From Thermofilaceae archaeon (GTDB lineage: Archaea > Thermoproteota > Thermoprotei > Thermofilales > Thermofilaceae), in assembly GCA_027027675.1 (NCBI GenBank), contig JALVKT010000092.1, forward strand, positions 21,048-85,047: a stretch of DNA of 64,000 nucleotides, written 5' to 3'. The notes under the pieces were generated by a model that saw nothing but the letters and a program-made list of their open reading frames with translations, was not told the origin of the DNA and searched no databases. Shown one piece after another: positions 24,839 through 34,200 of this stretch. The position numbers were made by a program, and so were the translations under genes. How positions within the stretch are numbered: position 1 is the first letter of the stretch; each line of letters starts with the position of its first letter.

Positions 24839-26191
24839 ATGTGGTCCGTACTTTACTACCTACGTAACAACCCGGAGAAGCTCAAGTGGAATCTCAAGGC
24901 AAGATTCATGGACGAACGACTAGTAGACGAAGCATTAAAGCTTGACAAAGAGTGGCGCCGCCTGAAACGGGAACTAGAAGATTTAAGACACAAACTTAAC
25001 ATGCTTTCCTCTCAAATACCAAGAGCAGCCCCCGAAGAGCGGAAAAAACTCGTTGAAGAAGCCAGAATGCTCCGGAGAAAGATTGAGGAGCTAACCTCTA
25101 CACTAAAAGAACTAGAGGCAAAACGCGAAGAAGTGCTCAGACGAATACCCAACATTATACATGAGAGCGTCCCAATAGGTCCCGACGAAACCTACAACGT
25201 CCCCATAAGGTTCTGGGGTAAACCTAAGGTGTGGAAAGGCCACCTTAACAGCTTCCTAGAACAGACAAAGGGCTTCAGCGTCGAATACGAGGTCACAGAT
25301 TGGAAGCCGCTGGGCCACGCGGACTACGTGGAAAAATATGGGCTAGCCGACACCGCTAGAGCGTCTAAAGTGGCAGGCGCACGTTTCTACTATCTCTTCA
25401 ATGATGCCGTATGGCTCGACCTAGCTCTAGTACAGTACGCACTAGAAAACCTTGCGAAAAAGGGCTTCAAAATAGTGGAGCCACCATTAATGCTTAGAGA
25501 AGAAGTCCTCCGCGGCGTCATAAGCTTCGAGGACTTCAGAGACATGATATACAAGATAGAGGGAGAAAACCTCTACCTAATAGGAACAGCTGAACACCCG
25601 CTGGCCGCGCTACACTGGAACGACGTTATACCGGAGAAAGATCTACCTCTCCTCTACGCTGGATACAGCCAATGTTTTAGAAAGGAAGCTGGCGCGCATG
25701 GAAAAGACACTAAGGGAATCTTCAGGGTTCACCACTTCGGCAAGGTAGAGCAGTTCGTCTTTTCTCACCCCGACGAGTCCTGGGAATGGCATGAAAGGCT
25801 CATTAAAAACGCTGAGGAGCTCTGGCAGGGCCTCGGGATACCCTACAGGATTGTAAACATAGCGTCTGGAGACCTAGGCGTTGTAGCCGCGAAGAAGTAT
25901 GACTTAGAGGCGTGGATGCCGGCCCAAGGTAGGTATAGGGAAATGGTGTCTTGCAGCAACTGCACTGACTGGCAAAGTTACCGCTTAAACATAAGATACG
26001 CTGAAGCGAGGGGGGCCCCCTCTAAGGGATATGTCCACACGCTCAACAGCACGGCGCTTGCGATACAGCGCACGATAACCGCGATAATCGAGAACTACCA
26101 GGACGAGGAGGGCATGATACACGTGCCCAGGGTTCTTAGAAAATACTTAGAACCCTACGAGAAATTCCTTGAAAGACTAGTGCTGGACTAG
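24839..26191 (+). CDS. serS: Seryl-tRNA synthetase
   Basis: Class II aminoacyl-tRNA synthetase, 450 residues. The N-terminal antiparallel coiled-coil arm (about 30-115) binds the long variable arm of tRNA-Ser. Motif 2 is FRKEAGAHGKDTKGIFRVHH; motif 3 lies near LNSTALAIQRT. It is the common (bacterial/eukaryal-like) SerRS, not the methanogen type. It ends four bases inside the convergent small gene at 26188. Confidence 0.96.
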   Translation: MWSVLYYLRNNPEKLKWNLKARFMDERLVDEALKLDKEWRRLKRELEDLRHKLNMLSSQIPRAAPEERKKLVEEARMLRRKIEELTSTLKELEAKREEVLRRIPNIIHESVPIGPDETYNVPIRFWGKPKVWKGHLNSFLEQTKGFSVEYEVTDWKPLGHADYVEKYGLADTARASKVAGARFYYLFNDAVWLDLALVQYALENLAKKGFKIVEPPLMLREEVLRGVISFEDFRDMIYKIEGENLYLIGTAEHPLAALHWNDVIPEKDLPLLYAGYSQCFRKEAGAHGKDTKGIFRVHHFGKVEQFVFSHPDESWEWHERLIKNAEELWQGLGIPYRIVNIASGDLGVVAAKKYDLEAWMPAQGRYREMVSCSNCTDWQSYRLNIRYAEARGAPSKGYVHTLNSTALAIQRTITAIIENYQDEEGMIHVPRVLRKYLEPYEKFLERLVLD

Positions 26192-26607
26192 ACAACGCCG
26201 GGCGGTGATGAGTCGCCTTGCTTAGAAAGGGCAGCGGTTAGATCGGCCACTATTATTAATGCACCCATTATAAAGCTGAAGAGCTCATTAATCGATGAAG
26301 CGACAACCTGTATCAGTCTCTCCTTTTCTCCCAGCGAGTAAATCGGTGAAACTAGCTTTAGCCCCTCTAGGATTCCCTCAACGTACGCCAGCGTGTTTTC
26401 ATATCCATTAATAATCTCCTCACTAATTTTCTTCACAGTGGGATCGCGGATATTTTCCACAATATCGTTTTTAGCTATATCGATTAGTTTCTTTAACACA
26501 GGCAGGCTTACATCTAGGGCTTCATCGAACTTATTTTCTTGTAGTAGCTGAGAAAACTCTTCAGAAAACTCTTTCATCATCTCTTCTAGTTCCTTAATCG
26601 AAGTCAT
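26188..26607 (-). CDS. Unknown helical protein
   Basis: Not recognised. From the ATG at 26607 the product has 139 residues: a charged helical N-terminus (MTSIKELEEMMKEFSEEF), a middle helical bundle region, and a hydrophobic C-terminal helix (LFSFIMGALIIVADLTAAL) that could insert in or lie on the membrane. A GTG at 26625 is an alternative start, but the TATA-like stretch at about 26633-26645 would place transcription start near 26610, favouring a leaderless ATG. The upstream neighbour on the same strand is the double-AbrB protein. Confidence 0.55.
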   Translation of the reverse strand: MTSIKELEEMMKEFSEEFSQLLQENKFDEALDVSLPVLKKLIDIAKNDIVENIRDPTVKKISEEIINGYENTLAYVEGILEGLKLVSPIYSLGEKERLIQVVASSINELFSFIMGALIIVADLTAALSKQGDSSPPGVV

Positions 26608-26646
26608 CCTTAGAGGGATGAGCACCTTATGCTACAAATATTTTGC

Positions 26647-26958
26647 TCAACCCGTCTTAGATACAGGCTCGATTTCCAGTATGGTTATCCTATCGCCCGG
26701 CTTTATCCCATACTTGCTCCTAATCTCCTTGGGAACTGTGAACTGCCGAGAATCTGTAAACCTCGTTCGGAGGAGACGGGCAGTAATGACCACTATGTTG
26801 TCACCTATCTTTATTTTTATCTTTGCAAACTTGTATTTCTGGATACCTAGTTTACGTACTAGGCGTGCTGGTATTAGTACTTGGTAGTTTGAATAAACCC
26901 TGATTGTATAAGGTAGACTTTCTATATTGAAACCTTTCATACCTCTCTTGCCAACCAT
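26647..26958 (-). CDS. Protein with two tandem SpoVT/AbrB domains
   Basis: DNA-binding or antitoxin-like protein of 103 residues made almost wholly of two swapped-hairpin AbrB units: YQVLIPARLVRKLGI and SRQFTVPKEIRSKYGIKPGD with ITILEIE. Archaeal AbrB proteins usually carry one unit and dimerise, so the fused pair could fold as a monomeric barrel. Promoter elements lie in the A/T-rich stretch 26960-27010. The neighbour at 26188 may be in the same unit; no known toxin can be identified in it. Confidence 0.75.
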   Translation of the reverse strand: MVGKRGMKGFNIESLPYTIRVYSNYQVLIPARLVRKLGIQKYKFAKIKIKIGDNIVVITARLLRTRFTDSRQFTVPKEIRSKYGIKPGDRITILEIEPVSKTG

Positions 26959-27106
26959 TAATAACCACCATATATTTTACAACTATTTATATAATGCTGG
27001 GATATTTAAAAATACTGCGACACACGGGCACCAAAGTACAGGATAACTCTTCTCAACGATAAGAAGCGAGGAGAAGCTTATAAGGGGAGCCAGTAAAGCC
27101 CTCAAT

Positions 27107-27610
27107 GTGTTAGATAGCGTCATTAAAGCACTAATATTCATACTCCCAGCTTACGTCGCCAACGGCACGCCCGTGGTAGTCGCTAAGCTTCTACCAGTAA
27201 AGCATCCACTTGACGGGGGAAAGTATTTCATCGACCAGCGCAGAGTACTGGGCAACGGAAAAACTCTCGAAGGTTTTCTCGGAGGAACACTCGCTGGAAC
27301 GCTCACCGCGTACGTGCTAGAGTACTGGCATATGCACACCTTAGAAGAAGGCCTAATATTATCCCTGGGAGCCCTGCTCGGCGACCTAGCCGGGTCATTT
27401 ATCAAAAGAAGGCTGGGAATAAAAAGGGGAGACCCGGCGCCCCTGCTGGATCAACTAGACTTTCTCCTAGGGGCGCTGGCGCTATACTATGTCTTTTACG
27501 GGCCCATAGACCCTCTTCAGGCAACAATACTAATCGTAGTCACTCCAGTCCTACACTTAGCCACAAATTCGGCTGCATATGTTCTAGGACTTAAGGATAA
27601 GCCTTGGTAG
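27107..27610 (+). CDS. carS: CDP-archaeol synthase
   Basis: Integral membrane enzyme that activates unsaturated archaeol with CTP in ether-lipid synthesis. The 167-residue product (GTG start) has several hydrophobic helices and the family motifs NGTPVV, FIDQRRVLGNGKT and GDLAGSFIKRRLGIKRGDPAPLLDQLDFL. A TATA-like AGCTTATAAGG about 25 nt ahead of the GTG suggests a leaderless transcript. It overlaps the convergent dephospho-CoA kinase gene by 20 nt. Confidence 0.92.
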   Translation: MLDSVIKALIFILPAYVANGTPVVVAKLLPVKHPLDGGKYFIDQRRVLGNGKTLEGFLGGTLAGTLTAYVLEYWHMHTLEEGLILSLGALLGDLAGSFIKRRLGIKRGDPAPLLDQLDFLLGALALYYVFYGPIDPLQATILIVVTPVLHLATNSAAYVLGLKDKPW

Positions 27611-28109
27611 CATCAGATGTCAAGGCAAAGTATTTCTTAAGCAACCCCAATGCCTTCAACCTAAAAAAGGGCGTGCAGGGAATAACTTGGAGGAAACCTC
27701 TCCAGTTCCCGTAAACAACGAAGCCTCTTTTACAGAGGGAAAGAACAGGTATCGCCAAAAGGTCTTCTTCCCCCCTTACCACTAACGTCCCCTCTCCTCT
27801 CTCTAAAAGCCTAACTATCGCGTCGATGCATTCTTCCGTTAACGTACCGGGAGGATTTGTACAGACTTCATGGTTACCGCTAACCCATTCATCTATCCTC
27901 TTACGCCTAGTCCTATAGTCTACGATCGACATTTCAGCTCTATAATACTTCTTAAAGTTCTTCGAGACTACGTCCCCCACTGTAACTATCGGAAGTCCAC
28001 CTATGATTTTTGAAGCCCTTACAATAGATAATGGGGGGCTATCACTGATAACATATCCCCAGGGGTAGGAAAGATCGGGGCTCTTTGCGATTAGCTTTAG
28101 CATCCTCAT
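27591..28109 (-). CDS. GTP-dependent dephospho-CoA kinase (DUF359)
   Basis: Final step of archaeal coenzyme A synthesis, phosphorylating dephospho-CoA with GTP. The 172-residue protein carries the DUF359 motifs VTVGDVVS, DYRTRRKR, NPPGTLTEE and VRGEEDLLAIPVL. It lies just downstream of spt4 on the same strand (3 nt gap), in the conserved archaeal order rpo7-spt4-DUF359. Confidence 0.87.
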   Translation of the reverse strand: MRMLKLIAKSPDLSYPWGYVISDSPPLSIVRASKIIGGLPIVTVGDVVSKNFKKYYRAEMSIVDYRTRRKRIDEWVSGNHEVCTNPPGTLTEECIDAIVRLLERGEGTLVVRGEEDLLAIPVLSLCKRGFVVYGNWRGFLQVIPCTPFFRLKALGLLKKYFALTSDATKAYP

Positions 28110-28112
28110 ATA

Positions 28113-28319
28113 TTACCTGACCTTTATGGCGTAAAGCCCCTCCTTGCTTATCCCCATTAGACGGGCAACTTCAGAGTTCTCCGGCTTCACAATTATTATC
28201 AGCCCATCCCATTCATAGGAAAACTCCCTATTCCCACAGTTAGGACACACCTCCGTCTTATCGTCTACGAGCATTTTGCACTTCGTACACGCCTTATAGG
28301 GAAGCTTGCGCCTAGGCAT
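28113..28319 (-). CDS. spt4: Transcription elongation factor Spt4
   Basis: Zinc-binding partner of Spt5 that tightens the RNA polymerase clamp during elongation. The small protein has CTKC and CPNC pairs near its N-terminus and the family ending EVARLMGISKEGLYAIKVR. The start is set at 28319 (MPRRKLPYK); an in-frame codon at 28328 is less like homologues. It overlaps the end of rpo7 by 8 nt. Confidence 0.92.
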   Translation of the reverse strand: MPRRKLPYKACTKCKMLVDDKTEVCPNCGNREFSYEWDGLIIIVKPENSEVARLMGISKEGLYAIKVR

Positions 28320-28881
28320 TACCCTCACCTAACTCCTTCTTCCTCTGCTCCTCAATCTGCTCTATCTTTCCAAGATAGGGCTGCCTCATAGTCATCCTAA
28401 TCCTCAGCGACCCCTTATGAACATCGTAACTTACGCTTGTGACCCTTGCCCTAACGATGTCACCCTTCCTAATCGTAGTCTTAGACTTCATGTCAAATAC
28501 GAGGCCCTGATCCCTATCATACCGTACTTCACGGCTGGGAAACACTTGTGATCTATGGATGAACCCCTCCTCCGCACCCAGCCTAACCCAGATGCCTATG
28601 TTTTCTACAAGAATGACTTCTCCCTCCATAACCTCCTGCGGTATAGCCGCGAAAGTTAATGCTTTAAATTTTGCCGGATGATAAAGACTACCATCATTAA
28701 ATGTTAGATAGCCATACTCTGATATCTCCACGTCTAAAACCGAGACAACCCTCCCCAGTCCCTCTACAACCTTTCCCTCATAGTTATTCCTTAGAACCTC
28801 CAACGCAGCCTCTTTAAGCGGCTTCGAAAAGTAGCGTGGAGGTATACGCACTATATCTTCGAGCTCAACCAGCTTATACAT
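28312..28881 (-). CDS. rpo7: RNA polymerase subunit Rpo7 (RpoE')
   Basis: Stalk subunit of RNA polymerase, homologue of eukaryal RPB7, binding emerging RNA. The N-terminal tip domain begins YKLVELEDIVRIPP and the S1-like domain includes GIWVRLGAEEGFIHRSQ. The ATG at 28881 has GGTG six bases upstream and fits homologues better than the start at 28890. It is followed by spt4 with an 8-nt overlap. Confidence 0.93.
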   Translation of the reverse strand: MYKLVELEDIVRIPPRYFSKPLKEAALEVLRNNYEGKVVEGLGRVVSVLDVEISEYGYLTFNDGSLYHPAKFKALTFAAIPQEVMEGEVILVENIGIWVRLGAEEGFIHRSQVFPSREVRYDRDQGLVFDMKSKTTIRKGDIVRARVTSVSYDVHKGSLRIRMTMRQPYLGKIEQIEEQRKKELGEGNA

Positions 28882-28941
28882 CACAGACACCTCAGTTCTA
28901 AGTATTACCGCTTCCCTAACCCCTCCTCCACTATATTAAAT

Positions 28942-29904
28942 CTATAGCTTGTCCTCCAGCCACTTTAGGACATACTCGGCTATCGCCCTTGCAAGAGGGG
29001 GAGGAACAGCTTCTCCAACCTGGTTATACTGCGCGTCACGCCCCCCATAAAAGACGTGATGGTCGGGGAAGCCCATAAGGCGAGCCTGCTCCCTCACGGT
29101 AATAATGCGGTCCTCGAAGGGATGAATAAACCTTGCAGAACCCATCACTGTAGGGGCAACGCGGTACGGGTGAAGCCTAACGAAGTTTCCCAGAACCCGT
29201 CCACCATACCCCCTATAGTGTATGAGGGCCTCCCCCCACCTAAGCTTTGCCACGCGTTTTCGTTTCTTCCTGCTTAACGGCACATATTCATGGTTAGGAA
29301 TACCGTAGTAGGGGTCAGGCGGCGGGAGGTCGCCTATAGCATCTATAACAGTCTTTTTGCCACGCCTGGGAGGCCTCAGCTCTATGTTAGAAACAAACAC
29401 CCTAACCCTATGGGAGGGCGTACCATACTCTTCCGCGCGCAAAATGTTAAAGTATATCGTATCATAGCCTACTCGAGCGAACTCTTCTCTAATAATCTTG
29501 TCCAATCCCCCGTCCATTATTCCAGGCACATTTTCCATAACAAAGACTTTCGGCCGCAGATCCCCCACTATCCTTATATAGTGCAGCACGAGACGGCCAC
29601 GAGGATCCTCATAGAGCCTCTCCAAGGGATCCTTACGGCGCTGCGGGTTAGCCCTCGTATATGCTTCGCACGGCGGACCCCCGATGACCACGTCCACCCT
29701 ACGCCCCTTTAGCATCCTCAAAATGTCTACACTGTGAACCTCCTGAATATCCTCGTCAACCATTACGGCTTCCGGGAAATTCCTACGGTATGTCTCCACA
29801 GCTGGAGGAAAATTCTCTATAGCTAACAACGGCTTGAACCCCGCCTGGACAAACCCCCTGCTAAACCCCCCACCCCCAGCAAACAGGTCGATGAACGTGT
29901 ACAT
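28942..29904 (-). CDS. DNA (cytosine-5-)methyltransferase, no restriction partner
   Basis: C5 methyltransferase of 320 residues with motif I DLFAGGGGFSRGF, motif IV GGPPCEAY (catalytic C79), motif VI ENVPG, motif VIII near RVRVFVSN and motif X QYNQVGEAVPPPLA. The target-recognition region between about 190 and 250 is short. No restriction endonuclease or second methyltransferase is next to it. Its start is only about 22 nt behind the 3' end of the RNase P RNA gene, leaving no space for an ordinary promoter outside that RNA, so readthrough is possible. Confidence 0.92.
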   Translation of the reverse strand: MYTFIDLFAGGGGFSRGFVQAGFKPLLAIENFPPAVETYRRNFPEAVMVDEDIQEVHSVDILRMLKGRRVDVVIGGPPCEAYTRANPQRRKDPLERLYEDPRGRLVLHYIRIVGDLRPKVFVMENVPGIMDGGLDKIIREEFARVGYDTIYFNILRAEEYGTPSHRVRVFVSNIELRPPRRGKKTVIDAIGDLPPPDPYYGIPNHEYVPLSRKKRKRVAKLRWGEALIHYRGYGGRVLGNFVRLHPYRVAPTVMGSARFIHPFEDRIITVREQARLMGFPDHHVFYGGRDAQYNQVGEAVPPPLARAIAEYVLKWLEDKL

Positions 29905-29926
29905 ACACGCCTCCCCTCCACCATAT

Positions 29927-30248
29927 GGGGACCGGCTGGAGAGGCGGCCATACCCCCCCTTCTGTTCTAGCGGGATCCGTCTAAGGGTCCACCCGGGCCT
30001 CCCCCGCGGGCGCTCATAGGCCCTGCTTGACCCTAAAACCGCGGGACGGCCGTTTCACCCCGGCCACCACCGTCGTCTCCATCGGTTCATCCCCATACGC
30101 GTGGGCCGGGTCTCGTTTCTGCGCCGTAGCCACGGCTCTCGCCGTGCCGCTTACGCGGCCGCGGCCCGCGGAGTTTGGGGGAAGTTCCTCAGCCTACCCC
30201 GTCGCCGGGATAGGCCGACGCCCGCCCACCGCCTCTCCAGCCGGCCCC
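29927..30248 (-). ncRNA. rnpB: RNase P RNA
   Basis: Catalytic RNA of RNase P. The two ends form a long P1 helix: 16 perfect pairs between 29932-29947 and 30229-30244, extended by GGGG/CCCC past one mismatch. Read on the minus strand, conserved blocks appear in order: GAGGAAGTTCCCCC near the 5' end, CAGAAACGAGACCCG, GGATGAACCGATGG, GGTGAAACGGCC, and AGAACAGAAGGGGG near the 3' end. The length of about 322 nt fits an archaeal type A RNA. Upstream is a TATA box (30268-30279). Its protein partners Rnp2 and Rnp3 are at 0.5-1.5 kb. Confidence 0.9.
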
Positions 30249-30267
30249 GAGATAGGGGCTCTACATT

Positions 30268-30279
30268 GAATATTTAATC
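30268..30279 (-). promoter_or_regulatory. TATA box of rnpB
   Basis: Minus-strand GATTAAATATTC, centred about 26 nt ahead of the 5' end inferred for the RNase P RNA, in a short A/T-rich gap between two G/C-rich RNA genes. Confidence 0.7.
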
Positions 30280-30312
30280 ATTTGGATACTGGCAGCCAAG
30301 TTTTCGATCAAG

Positions 30313-30643
30313 GAGAGGCCCGGCGGCGTCCCCCCGGGGTGGCCCCGCCTAGCCACAGGGGTGGTGAGCGCAGGCTTTCACCCCGCCGCCCCTGCGAACG
30401 CGGCCCGCAGGCCTTAGGGCCGCTCCCTCCCGGGCCTAACCCGTTTCGGCCTGAACGGTGCTTCAGCCTCCCCTACGGGAGACCTAGCACCACGGGCCGC
30501 CCCGCAGGGAGCGAGGCACATGGAGCCTGCAACTCACTCCCTGTGGCTGGTGTGAGGCGCCCCCGGGGGTTGACGCCCCCCGCCATGAAGCCCATTTGCG
30601 GTTACAGGGCAGGGCTAGCTCCCCGGGGCACCCGCCGGGCCGT
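30313..30643 (-). ncRNA. ffs: Signal recognition particle 7S RNA
   Basis: RNA core of the particle that targets nascent proteins to the membrane. The ends pair (helix 1): 30632-30641 with 30317-30326, ten perfect G/C-rich pairs. The minus strand contains the helix 8 SRP54-binding region GGGTTAGGCCCGGGAGGGAG followed by GGCC, and a GTAACCGC Alu-domain segment near the 5' end. The length of about 330 nt is usual for archaea. A TATA-like TTATTAATAC lies about 26 nt upstream. It is transcribed in the same direction as rnpB with its own promoter. Confidence 0.87.
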
Positions 30644-30660
30644 GTGTGCACACATGTATA

Positions 30661-30674
30661 GTATTAATAAACTT
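30661..30674 (-). promoter_or_regulatory. TATA box of the SRP RNA gene
   Basis: Minus-strand AAGTTTATTAATAC, about 26 nt ahead of the inferred 5' end of the SRP RNA and just past the stop of the NMN adenylyltransferase gene. Confidence 0.65.
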
Positions 30675-30679
30675 TTCGT

Positions 30680-31201
30680 TCACCTAGAGTATCTATATAT
30701 CTCTTTTAACCTATCCACCCCTCCAATTTTAACTAGAATGTGGGCTACTGGTGGGGGAACGAGCTTTTTCCATTCATCCTTCCCCTCCGCGATAAGCTTT
30801 CTAATCAACGTTGCCTCATACTTGTCTCTTTCATAGAAAGGTATGGAGTACACCTTTATCCCTGCCTCCCTAAACAGCAGCCTACTCAGCGGATCATTTG
30901 TGTATGCCGAGTCAAACGGGGGAGAATAAGTCTTTACAACCGAGACCCACGTGCTGTGACGCGTGTCCGTGTCTGGTATAGCGGTTATCAAAACGCGGTT
31001 GAGTAGCCCCTCCGCCTTTAGCGTCTGCCAAATCATAAGGTACCTTTCACCTACCGTAAAGGGGTTTCTCCAAGTGTGGCTGTACTGCGCGCTACCGATC
31101 CCTAGTACAAGCTCATCCTCCCTCTCAAGTATCCACTTTACAGCGTGTAAATGGCCGTTATGGAAGGGCTGGAAACGGCCGATATAGAGAGCCCGCGACA
31201 C
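30680..31201 (-). CDS. nadM: Nicotinamide-nucleotide adenylyltransferase
   Basis: Makes NAD+ from NMN and ATP. The 173-residue product begins with the archaeal nucleotidyltransferase motif GRFQPFHNGHLHAVKWI and has the C-terminal IRKLIAEG (ISSTxxR-like) region. It follows reverse gyrase by 19 nt on the same strand. The NAD kinase of the same pathway is at 43.4 kb. Confidence 0.93.
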   Translation of the reverse strand: MSRALYIGRFQPFHNGHLHAVKWILEREDELVLGIGSAQYSHTWRNPFTVGERYLMIWQTLKAEGLLNRVLITAIPDTDTRHSTWVSVVKTYSPPFDSAYTNDPLSRLLFREAGIKVYSIPFYERDKYEATLIRKLIAEGKDEWKKLVPPPVAHILVKIGGVDRLKEIYRYSR

Positions 31202-31220
31202 GGTAGAAAGAAAGGCTGGG

Positions 31221-34200
31221 CTACTTTTCTACCTTATTTATGATTTCTTCATAAAACTCTGTGAGGACATCCTTATAGTCCATCTTGCCCTCCTCTATCA
31301 GATCCATGTATCTCTGCACCTCTCTAGTCCTCTCCTCCGACACGAGTTCCGGATAGTTGCTGGTCAAGTAATCGTACACACGTAGCCCCAGCTTCGTGGG
31401 GACAAGTTTCCCGTTTTTAACCTCGATAACATAATGCCTGTCAAGCAGCGTTTTAACGATCTTAGCGTACGTGGAGGGTCTCCCAATACCCCTCTCCTTC
31501 ATGAGGCGTATAAGGTCAGCCTGGGAGTAGAGCGGCACAAGCGGAACCTTACGGTAGGTCACTGACTTGACCTTGTACTTCCCTGGCTCCAGGAGCGGCC
31601 TAGTCTCGAAGGGCAGTACTTCGGTAAACCCTTTCTCTACAACCTCTTTTATCGTGGACAACTCTTTTTCAAAGTTAAAGCCCCTTATCTTCAAGGTAAC
31701 CTCTCGAACCTTCGCTGGGGGCATCTGGCTCGCAATAAATCTTCTAAAGATCATGTCATAGAGCCTGTAATGAAGCCTTGTGAGCTGTGTTGGAAGCTGG
31801 ATTATACCCTGCCTTATAAGGTTCATCAGAGTCTCCGTGTCTATAGGCCTGGTCGGCCTGATGCATTCATGCGCTCCCCCCTCGCCCCAGCGGCGTGGCA
31901 CAAACTTTTCTTCTCCAAGCTTCTCGGCTATGTATTCGCGGGCAACCCTTATACCCACGTCTGAGACACGGGTACTATCGGTTCTATGATACGTGATAAG
32001 GCCTAGCTCGAAGAGGTTCTGCGCCAGTCTCATAACCCTGTCGACGCCGATCCTAAGCCTCTGCGAGGCATCCCTGAGCAGAGTATCCGTCGTGTAGGGT
32101 GGAGGCGGGTTCACTGTTTTCTCGCTTTCACCGATGATCGATACTTCAACGCCGGCTTCGGCTATTTTCTCCGCGGCCTCTTTAGGCTTAAGAGAGTCCA
32201 GCTTTACGTTGTCCGCAAGGATGTAATAGTCATTTTCGAGAACTATCCTAAAGACGGGGCGGATGCTTTCCTTGGATTCCTTGTACCTCTCAATGACCCA
32301 GCCCAGAACAGGGGTCTGAACTCTACCGGCGGAGAGCCACTTCATGCCAAATACACTCCAAAGCTTCTTGCTCAGGGAGAACCCTATCCAGCGGTCCTCG
32401 ACGCGGCGTACAATCTGAGCCTCAACGAGGCGCGTGTTAAGGCCGCGCATATTCTTGAGAGCCTCTTCGAAGGCCCTCCGCGTGACCTCGTGGAACTCTA
32501 TACGGTCTATCCTGGGCACGTATGGTTTAAGCACAGCCGCGATGTCCCAGGCTATCTTTTCACCCTCCGTGTCAGGGTCTGTCGCGAGTAGGACCTCGTC
32601 AACCTCCCTCGCCAGGCGTCTAAGAACGTTTACTGTATCGCTTTGATCAACTATGTTTCCGCTTCCGCAGCGCGGGCACACGCGCTTAATCTTTATCTTT
32701 CCATCCACGATCTCTATCGGGTAATCTGTAAACTGTTCTCCACAGTCGCGACACCGCTTAAGCGTGGTGTAAACTGGTAGGAACAGCTTTTTAGATGGGT
32801 CGACCAGGACGCCGTGATAATCCTTCAAGCCGTTATACGTGTACTCAGTCGTTGTGATATCGAACATGTGCCCCCTGCTCGCTATTATTTGTAGTATAAA
32901 GTTCCCCGTAGAGGTCTCATACGCGGTGAGGCCGCCTACGAGACGCTTAGAGGGTTTGCCGAAGAAAGCCGCGATAGTTCTCGCCTTGGTTGGCGACTCC
33001 ACTATAACCAGAGCGGTCTTCACGAGGTCTTTTATTTCATCGACCCGTAGTTTCCCCTCTATAAGCTTTCTTATAAACTCCCTCTCAGCATCGATCTCTC
33101 TCATCAAGGCGTCAAGGTCTATTTCCTCTAGACGGCGCCACTCTATTTCCTCACTATACCAATGCGACATTTTCACAAGGTTTTCGAAAAGCTTCTTGTT
33201 GTCAACCACAACAACCGAGAGCCCCTTTGAGACGCCTTTAGCGTACATCCTAGAAACTCTACCTGAAGCCTGAAGGTACGTCATAACGTCTGGGAGCAAA
33301 AAGAAGAGCTGGCCGTTTTCGCGGTGAATCACCAAGTTTGTCTTCTCCTCGATTAAAGACAGGTACTTCTCCGAGGACAGGTACTTCCTAATAATATTCT
33401 TCAGCCTGTCTATCCTCCGCGCAAGCGTTACGAATTTTCCCTTCACCTCGCCCGTCTTATACGCCTCTATAAATGCCTGATAGGTCGCCGCGTCCATCCC
33501 CTGGAGCCATCTCCTGATACTTGCCACGAGCCTATCGATGTCTCCCTGATCCCTCCCCTCAGCTATCTCCCTCACAGTTGATGCTATCTGAAGCAGACGG
33601 GCAGGTGAGACCTCCTCAACCTCGCCTGAAAACTTGAAGTGTGGTACTCCAGCGAAGACCGCGTATCTAATTATGTGTGGAAGATCAAGCCCCCTCACAA
33701 GTATGCCATAATAAGTTGCAACACCGATGAGAACATCTAACTCCCCCCTAGCGTATTTCTCCACGACACCCTTCTCCTTGCCGTAGATATACTCCGCTCG
33801 CAGCCCCTTCCCAGATATCTTCTCTTTCAAAAGGGAGAGTGTCTCCTCACCATACCCCATTGGGACAAATACTAGGCCGCCGCTGCCTAGCCTGCCCACA
33901 AGCTCCGCTACGGCGTCTAAAACCTTCTTGGCGTCCGGAGGCTCTGTATAAGTGTCAACAACGTTTCTGAGGAGTTCAGCCCGTGAGCCTATCTCGAATC
34001 CCAGCAGCTCTCTGAAGAGCCGAATTCTAAGGCCTCTCGGTCTACCGGTGGCTGTAGAGATGACAAGCACTCCCGGTTTTATGTGACGCTTTCTCTGCTC
34101 CAACGTTTTTTCTAGTTTCGTTATTTTCTTCCTTAACTCCTCCGCTTCATCCTCGTTTCTCCGTAAGGCGGCGTAGAGCTTAAGCCTGCTATAGATTATC

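Noticed and set aside
26200..26215. Perfect box C (GTGATGA) on the plus strand
   Set aside because: No CTGA at a suitable distance, and the bases encode the C-terminus of the gene on the other strand.
29905..30660. Several open frames of 80-180 codons across this G/C-rich stretch
   Set aside because: They lie over the RNase P and SRP RNA genes, have no protein similarity I recognise, and exist because G/C-rich RNA genes lack stop codons.
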